64,000 bases of DNA from NCBI RefSeq assembly GCF_016234775.1, contig NZ_JACRAH010000047.1, positions 1 to 64,000 on the forward strand, in the 5' to 3' direction. Positions 26,373-36,381 of this stretch are shown one piece after another. Each line of letters begins with the position of its first letter. The first letter of the stretch is position 1. Below the pieces are notes generated by a model. That model searched no databases and had not been told where the DNA came from. It worked only from the letters and a program-made list of their open reading frames with translations. Origin of the DNA: Aquabacterium sp. GTDB lineage: Bacteria > Pseudomonadota > Gammaproteobacteria > Burkholderiales > Burkholderiaceae_C. Made by a program: the position numbers and the translations under genes.

Positions 26373-26480
26373 GCTGGTTCCCCTTGAAGTTTGTATTGGG
26401 CTTGACGATTAACGCTTCATCCTGATGATGCAGGGGGCTTCGTGTCAACCCGATATCAAGGGGTTAATGCAACAGAATGT

Positions 26481-27308
26481 TCAGGCGTCGCCCTGCGGGA
26501 TGTTCAGCCGTTCGCACACGCGCATGGTGGCCAGTTGGAAAGCCTGGAAGTGCAGGCCGACCTGGTGAGCGACAGGCTCCAGTTCGTGCCAGACCTCGTC
26601 AGGGTTGTCTCCGCTGGTCGGGTTGAGCAGCAGGGCATCCACGGCGGCACCGATGGTCAGCAGCTTTTGCACGGCAGGGCGCTCCTGTGGCCATTGCTCT
26701 GGCGAGTTGGGGCGTGCGCGCACACTGTCGGACACGTCGCGGTGCAGGCCCCACGACTGGCACAGGGCGGCGCCCAGGGCCGAATGGCTCACGCCAAAGG
26801 CTTCGATTTCAGCGGCGCACAGCAGGGACTCGTCGCTCTGGTCGTTGAGCTCCTGGTAGCGCTGGCGATCGTAGGCATACAGCACAGCGCGGCCGGTTTC
26901 GGCGAACAGGCCAGCGGTGTGGGCCTGCCAGGGGTCCACATCCAGCTGGCGGGCGATGCGGCCCATGGCCAGGCCACGGATACCGGCGCGGTCCCAGATC
27001 TTTTGCAGCAGCGGGCTGGGCGGGAAGGCGCCACGCAGGCCGATTTCATACGTGAGGCCGGCCACCTGGGCCATGCCCAGATAGCGGATGCCCTCGTGCA
27101 CGGTCTCGACCCGTTTGAGCAGGCCGAACAAGGCCGAGTTCACGGTGCGGACCACGGCCGAGGACAAGGCCATGTCGGTTTCGATCAACGCAGCGAGCTG
27201 GTCGATCGAGCTGTCCTCTTCTGCCATCAGCAAGGACAGTTTGACCAGCGTGCTGGGGCAGGCCGGCAGGTCGATGTTGAGGTTGCGAAGCTGGGGGGCG
27301 ATGCTCAT
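26481..27308 (-). CDS. HDOD domain signalling protein
   Basis: This 275-residue protein consists almost entirely of an HDOD domain: LPACPSTLVKLSLLMAEED near the start, the DMALSSAVVRTVNSALFGL segment, IRYLGMAQV and then AHTAGLFAETGRAVLYAYD, and HSALGAALCQSWGL. HDOD proteins are catalytically inert relatives of HD phosphohydrolases that act as regulators in two-component and c-di-GMP pathways, often by protein contact. No receiver or other domain is attached. It is next to an AraC regulator and a hybrid kinase, but operon structure is not clear. Confidence 0.9.
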   Translation of the reverse strand: MSIAPQLRNLNIDLPACPSTLVKLSLLMAEEDSSIDQLAALIETDMALSSAVVRTVNSALFGLLKRVETVHEGIRYLGMAQVAGLTYEIGLRGAFPPSPLLQKIWDRAGIRGLAMGRIARQLDVDPWQAHTAGLFAETGRAVLYAYDRQRYQELNDQSDESLLCAAEIEAFGVSHSALGAALCQSWGLHRDVSDSVRARPNSPEQWPQERPAVQKLLTIGAAVDALLLNPTSGDNPDEVWHELEPVAHQVGLHFQAFQLATMRVCERLNIPQGDA

Positions 27309-27440
27309 GACTGACTCTCATCCTATGGTGCGAGATCAGTCTAGGCTTTTGCGCCCCGTGGGAAAAGCGGAAGTGCCTTGTTTAGGCGAGGCTTTCCGGC
27401 CTTTTCCCGTGAAAAATCACCGCAGGCGTCACTGCAGGAT

Positions 27441-28529
27441 TCAGCGCGTCACGAAACGCCGACGTGGGATCCGGGCCGCCTGCGAGGTCAGGCCATTGGT
27501 GCGGCGGAACTCGCTGGGCGGCATGCCCTTCCAGCGGCGGAAGGCTTCGATGAAGGTGGTCACATCCGCGTAGCCCAGGCGCTCGGCGATTTCCCCGTGC
27601 GTCAGGCTGGCCGAGGCCATGAGCTCTTCTGCCAGGGTGGAGCGCACTTCTTCCAGCAAGGCGCGGAAGGTGGCACCTTCGGCCGTGAGGTGGCGACGCA
27701 GCGTGCGTGAGGTGATCTTCATCTCCGCCGCGATCTCTTCCATGTCGGGAATGTGGCCGGGTGTGCGCATCAGGCGGTCGCGCACGGCAGCCGCCACGCC
27801 GGTGCGTGTCTTGCGGGCGTCCACGAGCTTGCGGCACATCTGTTCGCACAAGGCGGCCGTGTGCGGGTCAGCCTGGGGCAGGCGCTCGTGCATCAGCGAG
27901 GTGTCGAACAGGGCGCAGTCGCGTGCCTGGCTGAACAGTGGGCGGATGCCAAACAGATTGGTGTAGGCCTCCACCATCTCGGGCGAAGGCTCGGGGCGGC
28001 GCATGTGGATGGCGCGGAAGGGCAGGGGATGGCCCAGGATTTCGCGCTGCAGGGTGATCACGGCGGCGCGGTCGCGGTCCAGGATGAACTGGCGCACATC
28101 CGGGGGCAGGTGGTCGCTGTGGAAGGAGGACTGGATCAGCTCGCCAATCTGCTCGACCTCGTTGATCGTCAGCGAAAAGGTCAGGTTCAGCATGCGCGAG
28201 GCCATGCTGATGCCCGATCCGAGCGTCGGGCTGCTCATCACCGCATAGCCCCACAGGCCATAGGTGGTGACGTGGTAGCGCGAGCCTGCTTGCAAGCCCA
28301 GGGTCGGGATGTGCGGCAGGGCATTGATCAGGTTGCGACACAGTTGCACTTCCTGATGGGCTTCGATCTCGCCCTTGGGATCGTCCAGCAGAGCTCGTGT
28401 GATGCCGGTGTGGCGCAGCATGTTGTCCACGCTCACGCCATGATCAGAACCGAGTTGGGACAGGACCCGGGCTGTGGCAATGCCTCGCCTGAAGTCCCAG
28501 ATGGATTTGGCTGATGCTTTGACGCTCAT
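27441..28529 (-). CDS. AraC-family transcriptional regulator with arabinose-binding-like N-terminus
   Basis: This protein of about 362 residues has a long N-terminal domain of the OruR/GadX-like (Arabinose_bd) kind, including HTGITRALLDD, TYGLWGYAVMSSPTLGS and FALD-like segments. The C-terminal double helix-turn-helix includes ITSRTLRRHLTAEGATFRALLEEVR and LGYADVTTFIEAFRRWKGMPPSEFRR, the usual AraC signature. Targets are unknown. The ATG at 28529 is used; the frame is open further upstream from a TTG. It is divergent from the hybrid kinase at 28811 with 281 bases between, a place where it could act. Confidence 0.92.
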   Translation of the reverse strand: MSVKASAKSIWDFRRGIATARVLSQLGSDHGVSVDNMLRHTGITRALLDDPKGEIEAHQEVQLCRNLINALPHIPTLGLQAGSRYHVTTYGLWGYAVMSSPTLGSGISMASRMLNLTFSLTINEVEQIGELIQSSFHSDHLPPDVRQFILDRDRAAVITLQREILGHPLPFRAIHMRRPEPSPEMVEAYTNLFGIRPLFSQARDCALFDTSLMHERLPQADPHTAALCEQMCRKLVDARKTRTGVAAAVRDRLMRTPGHIPDMEEIAAEMKITSRTLRRHLTAEGATFRALLEEVRSTLAEELMASASLTHGEIAERLGYADVTTFIEAFRRWKGMPPSEFRRTNGLTSQAARIPRRRFVTR

Positions 28530-28810
28530 GATGTGTTCCACGCTCCCCGCGCGATTTGACAAAGCATTATGTCGGTCTGGGTTACATGTGTGTCCTCAAA
28601 TCTGTCATCTACCGTGACATTATTTCAAACTAGGGATATGAAATTCGGACGAGCACGACTCCCTGGCGATATCTGCCGTCCCCCCGCAAGCTGTGGGGCA
28701 GGATTTCACTGAGCAGGCAGGCACGCGCGAAGCCTCCGGTGTATCTTGCAGTTGTGACGAAATGTGTGTGATGCTGGCCATTCGCGTGCCAGTCAACCTT
28801 GAGGAGTGTG
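28530..28810. other. divergent intergenic region (AraC regulator / hybrid kinase)
   Basis: These 281 bases contain the leaders of both genes and an AT-richer stretch (28610-28650) with CTAGGG at 28633. The -35/-10 elements are not clear. The ribosome-binding site of the kinase gene (GAGGAG) is at 28801-28806. No gene is seen. Confidence 0.5.
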
Positions 28811-30475
28811 ATGTCGCAGGGGGCCTTGTCCGCGTTGAAACTTGATCCGGCTTTGGCTGTCGAGGCGCGTGCCCCGGCGCCTGCGGTGGATCAGGTGGCC
28901 CTGATTGCGGAGGTGCTGGCACTGCGTGCCGCGCTGCGCGACCAGCAGGCCGAGAACGCGCGCCTGACAAAGTTGCTCCAGACCCGTCCCGCCGAGCAGC
29001 GTTTCGAGACCATCCTGGACAGCATGCCTGGCGCCGTGGCCTATTGGGACGACCAACTCATCCTGCGGTATTGCAACCGCCGCTTGCAGACCCACTGGGG
29101 GCACAAGGCACATCAGCTCATCGGCCGTCACATGAGTGACCTGCTTTCTGTAGAGGGTTATCAACGCACTTTGCCTTTCGTGGAAGCAGCCCTGAGTGGC
29201 CGTGAGATGTCCGGCGAGCATCACGAGCGTCAGGGCCTGATCGCCCAGGTCAGTTACACGCCCGATGTGGTGGACGGCCATGTGCGCGGTTTTGTCGTGT
29301 TGGCCATGGACATCACCGAGTTGAAGGAGGCCAAGGCCGCGGCCGAGCTGGCCAGCAAGGCCAAGAGCGAGTTCCTGGCCAGCATGAGTCACGAGATCCG
29401 CACGCCGCTCAACGCCGTGCTGGGCTTCGCGCAGATCGGCGCCTTGCGCTTTGACGCACACGAGTCGGCCGGGCATTTCAAGCACATCCTGCAAGCCGGG
29501 CAGCACCTGCTGGGCTTGATCAATGACATTCTGGATTTCTCCAAGATCGAGGCCGGCAAGCTGGAGTTGCAGGTCGGCGAGATGCGTCTGAGCCACTGCA
29601 TCGAGCAGGCACTGGATCTGGTTCGTGAACAGGCTCGCCACAAGGGCCTGCGGCTGGACGTGGCGCGCATGGTCGATGTGCCCGAGCTCTGGCGCGCCGA
29701 TGCCTTGCGGGTGGGGCAGATCCTCATCAACTTGCTGACGAATGCGGTGAAGTTCACCGAGCGGGGTGACGTGCGCCTGACGGTGGAGGCTGATCGCGAC
29801 GGCTTGCACCTGGCGGTGCAGGACACCGGTGTGGGCATGGACGCGGCCTTGATGGCGCGCCTGTTCGACCCCTTTGTGCAAGGCGATGGCAGTTCGACGC
29901 GCCGTGTGGGTGGTACCGGCCTGGGCCTGTCGATCTGCAGGCGGCTGGTGGATTTGATGGGGGGCCGCATCAACGTGCACAGCGCGCCAGGGCAGGGCGC
30001 GCGCTTTGAGGTGTGCCTGCCTTTGCTTGCCGTGGGCGGCGCCGTTGACCTCGACACAGACGGCGAACCGGGTCCGTGGGACGCCTACGGCCTGCGTGGC
30101 ATGCGGGTGCTGGTGGCCGAGGACCATCAGGTCAACCAATTGTTGATGGAGCAGTTGTTGCTCAACGCGGGTGTGCACCTGACCATGGTCGATAACGGGC
30201 AGGAGGCGGTGGATGCCGTGAAGCAGGCGGGCCCGGGCGCCTTCGATCTGCTGTTGTGCGACATCGAGATGCCGGTGATGGACGGCTACCAGGCCACGGC
30301 CACGGTGCGGGATCTGGACCCTGGCCTGCCCGTGCTGGGCCTGACAGCCCACGCCTTCGACGAGGCCAAGGAGCGTGGTCTGAGCGTGGGCATGCGTGAC
30401 TACATCACCAAGCCCTATGTGTACGAAGAGCTGATGGGCTTGATGGCCAGGCACGCACGGCGCACAGCAGCCTGA
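28811..30475 (+). CDS. PAS-containing hybrid histidine kinase with receiver domain
   Basis: This protein of about 554 residues has a short coiled coil (about 32-58), a PAS domain (about 60-175), HisKA with the phosphorylated His near 194 ([12 protein letters not shown]), and an HATPase with [16 protein letters not shown] and GTGLGLSIC. The receiver at the C-terminus has [26 protein letters not shown] and the ITKPY motif. There are no membrane segments. The ATG at 28811 has GAGGAG just before it; a TTG four codons earlier is less likely. It converges with xerC after five bases. No response regulator adjoins. Confidence 0.93.
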   Translation: MSQGALSALKLDPALAVEARAPAPAVDQVALIAEVLALRAALRDQQAENARLTKLLQTRPAEQRFETILDSMPGAVAYWDDQLILRYCNRRLQTHWGHKAHQLIGRHMSDLLSVEGYQRTLPFVEAALSGREMSGEHHERQGLIAQVSYTPDVVDGHVRGFVVLAMDITELKEAKAAAELASKAKSEFLASMSHEIRTPLNAVLGFAQIGALRFDAHESAGHFKHILQAGQHLLGLINDILDFSKIEAGKLELQVGEMRLSHCIEQALDLVREQARHKGLRLDVARMVDVPELWRADALRVGQILINLLTNAVKFTERGDVRLTVEADRDGLHLAVQDTGVGMDAALMARLFDPFVQGDGSSTRRVGGTGLGLSICRRLVDLMGGRINVHSAPGQGARFEVCLPLLAVGGAVDLDTDGEPGPWDAYGLRGMRVLVAEDHQVNQLLMEQLLLNAGVHLTMVDNGQEAVDAVKQAGPGAFDLLLCDIEMPVMDGYQATATVRDLDPGLPVLGLTAHAFDEAKERGLSVGMRDYITKPYVYEELMGLMARHARRTAA

Positions 30476-30479
30476 TCGC

Positions 30480-31463
30480 TCACGGTTTGTCGCGCTGGCG
30501 TTTGGCGCGCGGGTGCGCCGCGTCATACACCTTGGCCAGATGCTGGAAGTCCAGCTTGGTATAGACCTGCGTGGTGCTGATGTGGGCGTGGCCCAGCAGC
30601 TCCTGCACGGCACGCAGATCGCTGCTCGATTGCAGCAGGTGGCTGGCAAAGCTGTGGCGCAGCATGTGGGGGTGCACATGCGTGGGCAGGCCGGCCTGTT
30701 GGGCCAGTTGCTTGAGCCGGTTGCGCAACTGCATGGGCGTGAGGCGCCCGCCCAGGCGGCTGATGAACAGGGCCTCGCACTGCGGTGGCGTGAGCGCGGC
30801 GCGCATGTCCAGCCACGCGGCCAGCGCCTTCATGGCGGCTTGCCCCACGGGCACGATGCGCCACTTGCTGCCTTTGCCCAAAACATGGGCTTCGCCCGCC
30901 TGCAGGTCGATCCAGCCCTTGGCTTCGTTGCTCGCGGCCACATCCAGGCCCAGCAGCTCGGCACTGCGCAAGCCGCTGCTGTAGAGCAGTTCGATCATGG
31001 CGTGGTCACGTGCGTGCAGCCAAGGGGCCTCGTGCTCCCGGCGCGTCTGGGCGGCGGGTGAGGCGGCGGTGTCATCGGCTTCGGGCTGGTGATTGGCCAG
31101 CGCCACGGCCTGGTCCACCGACAGCGCCTTGGGCAAGGGCTTGACGGCCTTGGGCGGTTTGATGCCGTCAACGGGGTTGACCTGCACCACGCCTTCGCGG
31201 CCCAACCACTTGAACAGACCGCGCCAGGCGGCCAGCGTGATGGCGATGCTGCGCGGTCCCAGTCCTTGCGCATGCAAGCGGGCCGTCCACCCGCGCACAT
31301 GGTGGGGGCGCACATCAGGCAGGGCCAGCTTGTGTTGATCGCACATGGCGTGCAGGCGCTTGAAGGCATCGCCATACATGGCCAGCGTGCGCTCGGCCAG
31401 GCGGCGCTGCACGCGCAGATGATCGACATGGCGTGCAACCAGGCCGTCGATCAACCCATCCAT
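30480..31463 (-). CDS. xerC: tyrosine recombinase XerC
   Basis: XerC, with XerD, resolves chromosome dimers at dif. The protein of about 327 residues has an N-terminal SAM-like domain (RLAERTLAMYGDAFKRLH) and the catalytic domain with all active residues: Arg in YSSGLRSAELLGL, Lys in GKGSKWRIVP, His-Arg in HPHMLRHSFASHLL, His in LGHAHISTTQVY, and the nucleophilic Tyr in QVYTKLDFQHLAKVYDAAHPRA. The C-terminus matches XerC. An insert of about 25 residues sits near 127-150 (HQPEADDTAASPAAQ). The ATG at 31463 is used; a GTG 14 codons upstream is possible. The usual dapF-DUF484-xerC order is kept but interrupted by a PEP-CTERM gene. Confidence 0.93.
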   Translation of the reverse strand: MDGLIDGLVARHVDHLRVQRRLAERTLAMYGDAFKRLHAMCDQHKLALPDVRPHHVRGWTARLHAQGLGPRSIAITLAAWRGLFKWLGREGVVQVNPVDGIKPPKAVKPLPKALSVDQAVALANHQPEADDTAASPAAQTRREHEAPWLHARDHAMIELLYSSGLRSAELLGLDVAASNEAKGWIDLQAGEAHVLGKGSKWRIVPVGQAAMKALAAWLDMRAALTPPQCEALFISRLGGRLTPMQLRNRLKQLAQQAGLPTHVHPHMLRHSFASHLLQSSSDLRAVQELLGHAHISTTQVYTKLDFQHLAKVYDAAHPRAKRQRDKP

Positions 31464-31560
31464 GACGAGGCTATCGGTTGGTGAGCTTGGGGCTGATGCG
31501 TTCACGATCTGATGGGCTGTGCAGGCCCACCATTGTTGATCGAAACGCCCGCAGACGGGA

Positions 31561-32088
31561 TCAGCGTGAACGCGATCGGGCCAGGCGGCCCAGGCCGAAC
31601 AGTGCCACGGCCGCCAGGCTCAGCAGGGCGGTGTTGGGCTCAGGCACGGGAGACGGGCTGCCGATGCCCAGGTTGCCGCCGCCACTGAGGGAGACCGAAC
31701 CAACTCCGCCAATTCCCGCGCCAATTTCTCGCACATCACCGCCGCCTTGAATGGTGACGCTGCCACCATTGAGCAGCGTCGCGCTGTCAATCGATACCCG
31801 GGTGTCCGATGTGAGCGTGATGAGCGGCGCGTTCAGTGACACATCTTCAAAGACCAGGCTGCCCGCAGCCCAGATGGACAGCGATTCATCCGCCGAGATG
31901 GTGCCGTGCGTGCCTTGCCCGGACAGCGTGAAGTTGCCCGCGCAACGCAGGCTCAGGGCGCTGACGCCCTCGATGTTCAAGGTGTCCGAGCAGTTCAGCG
32001 CGACCTGATCGATCTGGCTGGCAGCCTGGGCGGAGACGGACGTGAGCGCAGCAAGCAGCAGCGCAGCCAGGGTCGAGCGACTGGACAT
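31561..32088 (-). CDS. small PEP-CTERM sorting-domain protein
   Basis: This protein of about 175 residues has a signal peptide (STLAALLLAALTSVSAQA) and ends PVPEPNTALLSLAAVALFGLGRLARSRSR, a full PEP-CTERM tail. The mature part is a short beta-rich domain with Cys residues near NCSDTLN and LRCAGN and a Gly-rich run (QGGGDVREIGAGIGG). An AGGGAA element precedes the ATG at 32088; longer starts at 32121 and 32184 are possible but would place the signal peptide inside the protein. It interrupts the conserved dapF-DUF484-xerC cluster. A TTGACA sequence at about 32137-32142 on the minus strand might give it a promoter of its own. Confidence 0.85.
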   Translation of the reverse strand: MSSRSTLAALLLAALTSVSAQAASQIDQVALNCSDTLNIEGVSALSLRCAGNFTLSGQGTHGTISADESLSIWAAGSLVFEDVSLNAPLITLTSDTRVSIDSATLLNGGSVTIQGGGDVREIGAGIGGVGSVSLSGGGNLGIGSPSPVPEPNTALLSLAAVALFGLGRLARSRSR

Positions 32089-32155
32089 GGTTTCCCTGAA
32101 AAGTTGATTCTGATTCGTCATGTTAACCGACTCCCGTGTCAACTTGTGGCGGGAT

Positions 32156-32836
32156 TCAGTCCACCAGGCGGGTGAGCGCGGCACTCGCGATGTCCCCCAC
32201 CTGCAGCAGGAAGTCCACGCCCATGTCGGCGCTGTAGCGCGTCGGGTCGGGCGAACCCAGCACGAGCAGGCCGAAGCACTCGCCGTGGTGGTGCAGGGGG
32301 ATCAGGGCCAGTGAGGTGATGCTGGCGCTGTCTTCCAGCCATTTGCTGGCTTCGAAGCCCGAGTTCAGGCCGCAATAGGGCATGTTCAGGCTGCCGGCAA
32401 AGCTGCGGGCGTCATCGCTGATGGCCTGGGTGACGGCCAACTCGCTCAGGCCTTCGTGCAGCGTCAGGTTGGGCGTGGCCCAGATGCGCACGGCGGCTTG
32501 CGGGATCATGAACTCGTGGCGCAGGCGGTCGAGCATGACGTCGGCCAGGGTGGTGTCGTCATGCGCCAGCAGCACGGCGCGCACCCAGCGGTGCAGGCGC
32601 TCGGCGATGGCCTCGTTTTCCTGGCCGTTGCGGATCATGTCCATGATCCGGCGCTCCAGGCCACGGATCTTGTCGCGCAGCATCTCCATCTGGCGCTCCT
32701 GCAGCGAGACGGCGCGCTGGCCGTGCGGGCTGGTGAGCTGGATGGAGGCCAGCACCTGGGCGTTGCGTTCGAAGAAACCGGGTGTGTGCACCAGGTAGTT
32801 GACGATCTCGTCTTCGGTGATGCCTTGCAAGGTCAT
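32156..32836 (-). CDS. DUF484 family protein (YigA-like)
   Basis: The N-terminus of this 226-residue protein, IVNYLVHTPGFFERNAQVLASIQLTSPHGQRAVSLQERQMEMLRDKIRGLE, is the DUF484 hallmark. A GAF-like domain follows, with SLALIPLHHHGECFGLLVLGSPDPTRYSADMG. DUF484 genes almost always sit between dapF and xerC in proteobacteria, as here; the function is not known. The gene begins 20 bases after dapF, so it is in the same message. Confidence 0.93.
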   Translation of the reverse strand: MTLQGITEDEIVNYLVHTPGFFERNAQVLASIQLTSPHGQRAVSLQERQMEMLRDKIRGLERRIMDMIRNGQENEAIAERLHRWVRAVLLAHDDTTLADVMLDRLRHEFMIPQAAVRIWATPNLTLHEGLSELAVTQAISDDARSFAGSLNMPYCGLNSGFEASKWLEDSASITSLALIPLHHHGECFGLLVLGSPDPTRYSADMGVDFLLQVGDIASAALTRLVD

Positions 32837-32856
32837 GTTCTCGTGTGGGTGTTCGT

Positions 32857-33720
32857 TCAGAGTGCGGGCACGTCGATTTCGCCGTCGAAAACCTTGACGG
32901 CCGGGCCGGTCATCATCACGTGCGTGCCGGGGCCTTCCCAGCTGATGGTCAGGCGGCCGCCGGGCATGTCCACATCCACGGTCTGGTCCAGCCAGCCCAG
33001 GCGGATGCCGGCCACCACATTGGCGCAGGCGCCCGAGCCACAGGCCAGCGTTTCGCCCGAGCCGCGCTCGAACACCCGCAGGCGCACATGCTTGCGACTG
33101 ACCACTTCCATGAAGCCGGCGTTCACGCGGCGCGGGAAGCGCTCATGGCCTTCGATCTGGGGGCCGAGCTCTTCAACCGGGGCGTGTTCGACGCTGTCGA
33201 CCCGCATCATGGCGTGGGGGTTGCCCATGGACACCACGGCCACTTCCACCGGGTGGTTGGCCAGCTCGATGGGCCACAGCTCGCAGCCATTGACCATGCG
33301 CGGTGTCAGGCCGTTGGGGTTGAAGGGGACCTCTTCGGGGATCAGGAAGGGCTCGCCCATGTCCACCGTCACGCGGCCATCAGCTTGCAGATGCGGCTCG
33401 ATGACGGCCTTCATGGTCTGCACGCGGATGGTTTCCTTGTCGGTCAGGCCCGTGTCGTACACGAAGCGGGCGAAGCAGCGCGCGCCATTGCCGCACTGTT
33501 CCACCTCGCCGCCGTCGGCGTTCATGATCCGGTAGGTGAAGTCCGTCCCGTTGGCGGGGTCGCCCTTTTCGACGATCAGGATCTGGTCGGCCCCGATGCC
33601 AAAGCGTCGGTCGGCCAGAAAGCGGTATTGGGCCTCGCTCAGTGGCAGCGGGCCGTGGGTGGCGTCGAGCACGACAAAGTCGTTGCCCGCGCCATGCATC
33701 TTGGTAAAGCGCAGCTTCAT
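32857..33720 (-). CDS. dapF: diaminopimelate epimerase
   Basis: DapF interconverts LL- and meso-diaminopimelate for lysine and peptidoglycan synthesis. The 287-residue protein has [16 protein letters not shown] at the N-terminus, the first catalytic Cys in the [20 protein letters not shown] box, and the second in [19 protein letters not shown]. Two further family blocks are NPHAMMRV and FPRRVNAGF. It is the first gene of a leftward run with DUF484. Confidence 0.97.
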   Translation of the reverse strand: MKLRFTKMHGAGNDFVVLDATHGPLPLSEAQYRFLADRRFGIGADQILIVEKGDPANGTDFTYRIMNADGGEVEQCGNGARCFARFVYDTGLTDKETIRVQTMKAVIEPHLQADGRVTVDMGEPFLIPEEVPFNPNGLTPRMVNGCELWPIELANHPVEVAVVSMGNPHAMMRVDSVEHAPVEELGPQIEGHERFPRRVNAGFMEVVSRKHVRLRVFERGSGETLACGSGACANVVAGIRLGWLDQTVDVDMPGGRLTISWEGPGTHVMMTGPAVKVFDGEIDVPAL

Positions 33721-33770
33721 AAAGGCGGATTATCCGCCGCTTGCGCCCGCCTTGTCAGGCCAATGTGCGA

Positions 33771-35351
33771 TCAGGCGACGGCGTGGCCATCCAGATGGAA
33801 GCGCTGGACCGATTTGGACAGGTCCATGGCTTGCTGGCGCAGGCTGTCGGCCGCCGCGGCGGACTGTTCCACCAGCGCGGCGTTTTGCTGCGTCATGTGA
33901 TCCAGTTGCGTCACCGACTGGCTGACCTGGCCAATGCCCTGGGATTGCTGGCGGGTGGCATCCGCAATCTCGCCCATGGCCTGGGTCACGCGGCGGATCG
34001 AATCCACGATCTCGTTCATGACCTCGCCGGCCTCGCGCACCTTCTGCGAGCCCACTTCCACGCGTTCGGTGGACTGGCCGATCAGGCCCTTGATCTCTTT
34101 GGCGGCGTCGGCGCTGCGCTTGGCCAGCGAACGCACTTCGCCCGCCACCACGGCAAAACCGCGGCCTTGCTCACCGGCTCGGGCGGCTTCCACGGCGGCG
34201 TTGAGCGCGAGTATGTTGGTCTGGAAGGCGATGCCGTCGATCACGCCGATGATGTCGGAAATCTGGCGGGCGGCGGCGCTGATGTCCTGCATCTGCGAGA
34301 CCACGCTTTCGACCACCTGGCCACCTTGCTCGGCGCGCTGGCTGGCGGTGTCGGCCAGCGAGTTGGCCACGTGGGCCGATTCGGCCGAGTGCTCCACCGT
34401 CTTGCTGAGCTGGTCCATGGACGAGGCCGTGTCCTGCAGGTTGGCGGCGGTCTGTTCGGTGCGTTGGGAGAGGTCCTGGTTGCCCGCCGCGATCTCGGTG
34501 GAGGCCGTCAGCATGCTTTCGGACGATTCGCGCACCGAGGCCACCATCTCGCGCAGGCCGTTCTGCATGTGGGCCATCGAGCTCATCAGGCGTCCGATTT
34601 CATCCTTGCCGTTCACATCGATGTGCTGGGTCAGGTCACCGTGCGAGATGGACTGGGTGATGGCCTCGGCACGACGCAAGGGCGCGGTGATCGACAGGAT
34701 GGTCAGCCCCATGAGCGGCAGGAACACGAAGCCGGGCGACATGAGCAGGCCCCACAGCCACATGATGGCGTGGGTGGCGGCTGTGCCGGCCTTGGCGCGG
34801 CGTGCCTCGGCCACTTGCGTGATGGCAGCGTTGAGCTTGCCGGTGATGGCTTCCACGGCATCGGCTTCGGCGCGTGCCGGTTCGCTGGACTGGTAGGCCT
34901 CGGCTGCTGATGTGATGGCCGCCGAGGTGATCAGGTCCAGCGTGGGCTCCAGGCCCTTGCCATAGCTGTTGAGCTTGCCTTCCAGGGCGGTGGCCTGTTG
35001 CTTGATCTCGGCCGTGGGCGCGGCTTCGGCCAGGGCTTTGGTGGTCTGGATGGTGGTGGCCAGGGCGGCCTTCCACGCCTTGAACTGTTCGGCTGCGGTC
35101 ACCGAGTCGCCCGTGGCGATGATGGTGGTTTTCTCGCGGCCGCGCAGTTCATTGAGGTTCAGCGCGAGCGTGGTCATGCGCTGCGTGGCGGTGAATTCCT
35201 GACTGGCAAACGAGTCCAGTTCGCCCTTGAGCGAGAGCAGCTGCCAGCTCATGGCGCCGCCCACACTGCAACCAATGCCCACGACCAGGGCCATGCAGGC
35301 CAGCAAGCGCGACCGGATCGAAAAACCGCGCAACCAAGTGATCCACGCCAT
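33771..35351 (-). CDS. methyl-accepting chemotaxis protein
   Basis: This protein of about 526 residues has an N-terminal transmembrane helix (LLACMALVVGIGCSVGGAMSW), a four-helix-bundle type periplasmic domain (about 45-190), a second membrane segment and HAMP (PLRRAEAITQSISHGDLTQHIDVNG). The long cytoplasmic signalling domain carries the hairpin tip GIAFQTNILALNAAVEAARAGEQGRGFAVVAGEVR. No pentapeptide NWETF-like CheR-docking tail is present at the C-terminus. AAGGAG lies nine bases before the ATG at 35351, so this start is preferred over one 12 codons upstream. The ligand cannot be predicted. Confidence 0.95.
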   Translation of the reverse strand: MAWITWLRGFSIRSRLLACMALVVGIGCSVGGAMSWQLLSLKGELDSFASQEFTATQRMTTLALNLNELRGREKTTIIATGDSVTAAEQFKAWKAALATTIQTTKALAEAAPTAEIKQQATALEGKLNSYGKGLEPTLDLITSAAITSAAEAYQSSEPARAEADAVEAITGKLNAAITQVAEARRAKAGTAATHAIMWLWGLLMSPGFVFLPLMGLTILSITAPLRRAEAITQSISHGDLTQHIDVNGKDEIGRLMSSMAHMQNGLREMVASVRESSESMLTASTEIAAGNQDLSQRTEQTAANLQDTASSMDQLSKTVEHSAESAHVANSLADTASQRAEQGGQVVESVVSQMQDISAAARQISDIIGVIDGIAFQTNILALNAAVEAARAGEQGRGFAVVAGEVRSLAKRSADAAKEIKGLIGQSTERVEVGSQKVREAGEVMNEIVDSIRRVTQAMGEIADATRQQSQGIGQVSQSVTQLDHMTQQNAALVEQSAAAADSLRQQAMDLSKSVQRFHLDGHAVA

Positions 35352-35466
35352 GTACTGCCACTCCTTAACCCAGATGAAGCGAGGCACAGGCCCTCGCCAC
35401 AGACAACCTGGGTGGAATATCGGTCAGCCGTGTACCGACTTGAGGCGCCAGCGTGATCCGAATGGC

Positions 35467-36381
35467 TCAGTAAAACCCTGCCTCGCCCTCGGGCCGGGTC
35501 TTGAAACGCTTGTGCACCCACAGGTATTGGGCAGGTTGCTTGAGGATCTCACCCTCGATGAACTGGTTCATGCGGGCCGTGTCGGATTCGGCATTCTTGG
35601 TGGGGAAATTCTCCAGCGGGGCCATGAAGCGCACGCGCCAGCCACGACCGCCGGGCAGCAGTTCAGCGATCACCGGCTGCACCACCATGTTCATCATCCG
35701 GGCCATGCGCGAAGGCGCCAGCAAGGTGGCGGCCGGCACGCCGAAGAAAGGCACGAACGCGGCATCTTTAGCCCCGAAATCCATGTCGGGCAGGTTGAAG
35801 AAGCCGCGCCCGTCCTTGATGGCGCGCAGCAGCGGCTTGACCGAATCGCTGCGCGGGAAGATCTCGGCGTTGCCAAAGCGCAGGCGGCCGCGCTTCATCA
35901 GCTTGTCCATCAGCGGGTTGCTCTGCGTCTGGTAGATCGAGGCACCGGGGCGCTTCTGGCACAGCAGGATGGCGGCACCCGCCACATCCAGCCCGACGAA
36001 GTGCGGGCACAACCACATGGTGGGGCGGCCGCTGGTTTGCATTTCACGCTCGGCCAGGTCGATGTCGCCTTCCACCTGGATCAGGCGTTTGATGCGCTCG
36101 TGCGAGGCCCACCAGAGCACCGCACGGTCCAGCAGGCTTTGCGTCAGCCAGCCGAAGTGCGCGCGCAGCAGGGCTTCGCGTTCGGCAGCCGGCATCTGCG
36201 GGAAGCACAGTTCCAGATTGCGCAGGCCCACGCGGCGGCGGGATCTGGCCAGCTTGAAGAGCAGGGTGCCCATGCCGCGGGCGATGGCCGCCAGCACCGG
36301 CAAGGGCAGGAAGTGCAGCAGCCACAGGATGCCCAGCGCCAGCCGGATGCCGCCTTCTTTCAACGCGTTCTGCATCGTCAT
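35467..36381 (-). CDS. lysophospholipid/lipid A acyltransferase (LpxL/LpxM family), second gene of pair
   Basis: This protein of about 304 residues belongs to the HtrB/LpxL-type acyltransferases. It has a hydrophobic N-terminus (LALGILWLLHFLPLPVLAAIARG), the catalytic HX4D motif in CPHFVGLDVAGA, and NPLMDKLMKRGRLRFG, RGFFNLPDMDFG and FVPFFGVPAAT blocks. Such enzymes add secondary acyl chains to lipid A at the inner membrane. The ATG overlaps the stop of the preceding acyltransferase gene by one base (TGATG), so they are translationally coupled. Which of the pair acts first cannot be told. Confidence 0.92.
   Translation of the reverse strand: MTMQNALKEGGIRLALGILWLLHFLPLPVLAAIARGMGTLLFKLARSRRRVGLRNLELCFPQMPAAEREALLRAHFGWLTQSLLDRAVLWWASHERIKRLIQVEGDIDLAEREMQTSGRPTMWLCPHFVGLDVAGAAILLCQKRPGASIYQTQSNPLMDKLMKRGRLRFGNAEIFPRSDSVKPLLRAIKDGRGFFNLPDMDFGAKDAAFVPFFGVPAATLLAPSRMARMMNMVVQPVIAELLPGGRGWRVRFMAPLENFPTKNAESDTARMNQFIEGEILKQPAQYLWVHKRFKTRPEGEAGFY

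Noticed and set aside
28793..30679. Very long minus-strand open frame (628 codons) over the hybrid kinase
   Set aside because: It covers the kinase and part of xerC in antisense; composition is shadow-like and the kinase domains on the plus strand are clear.
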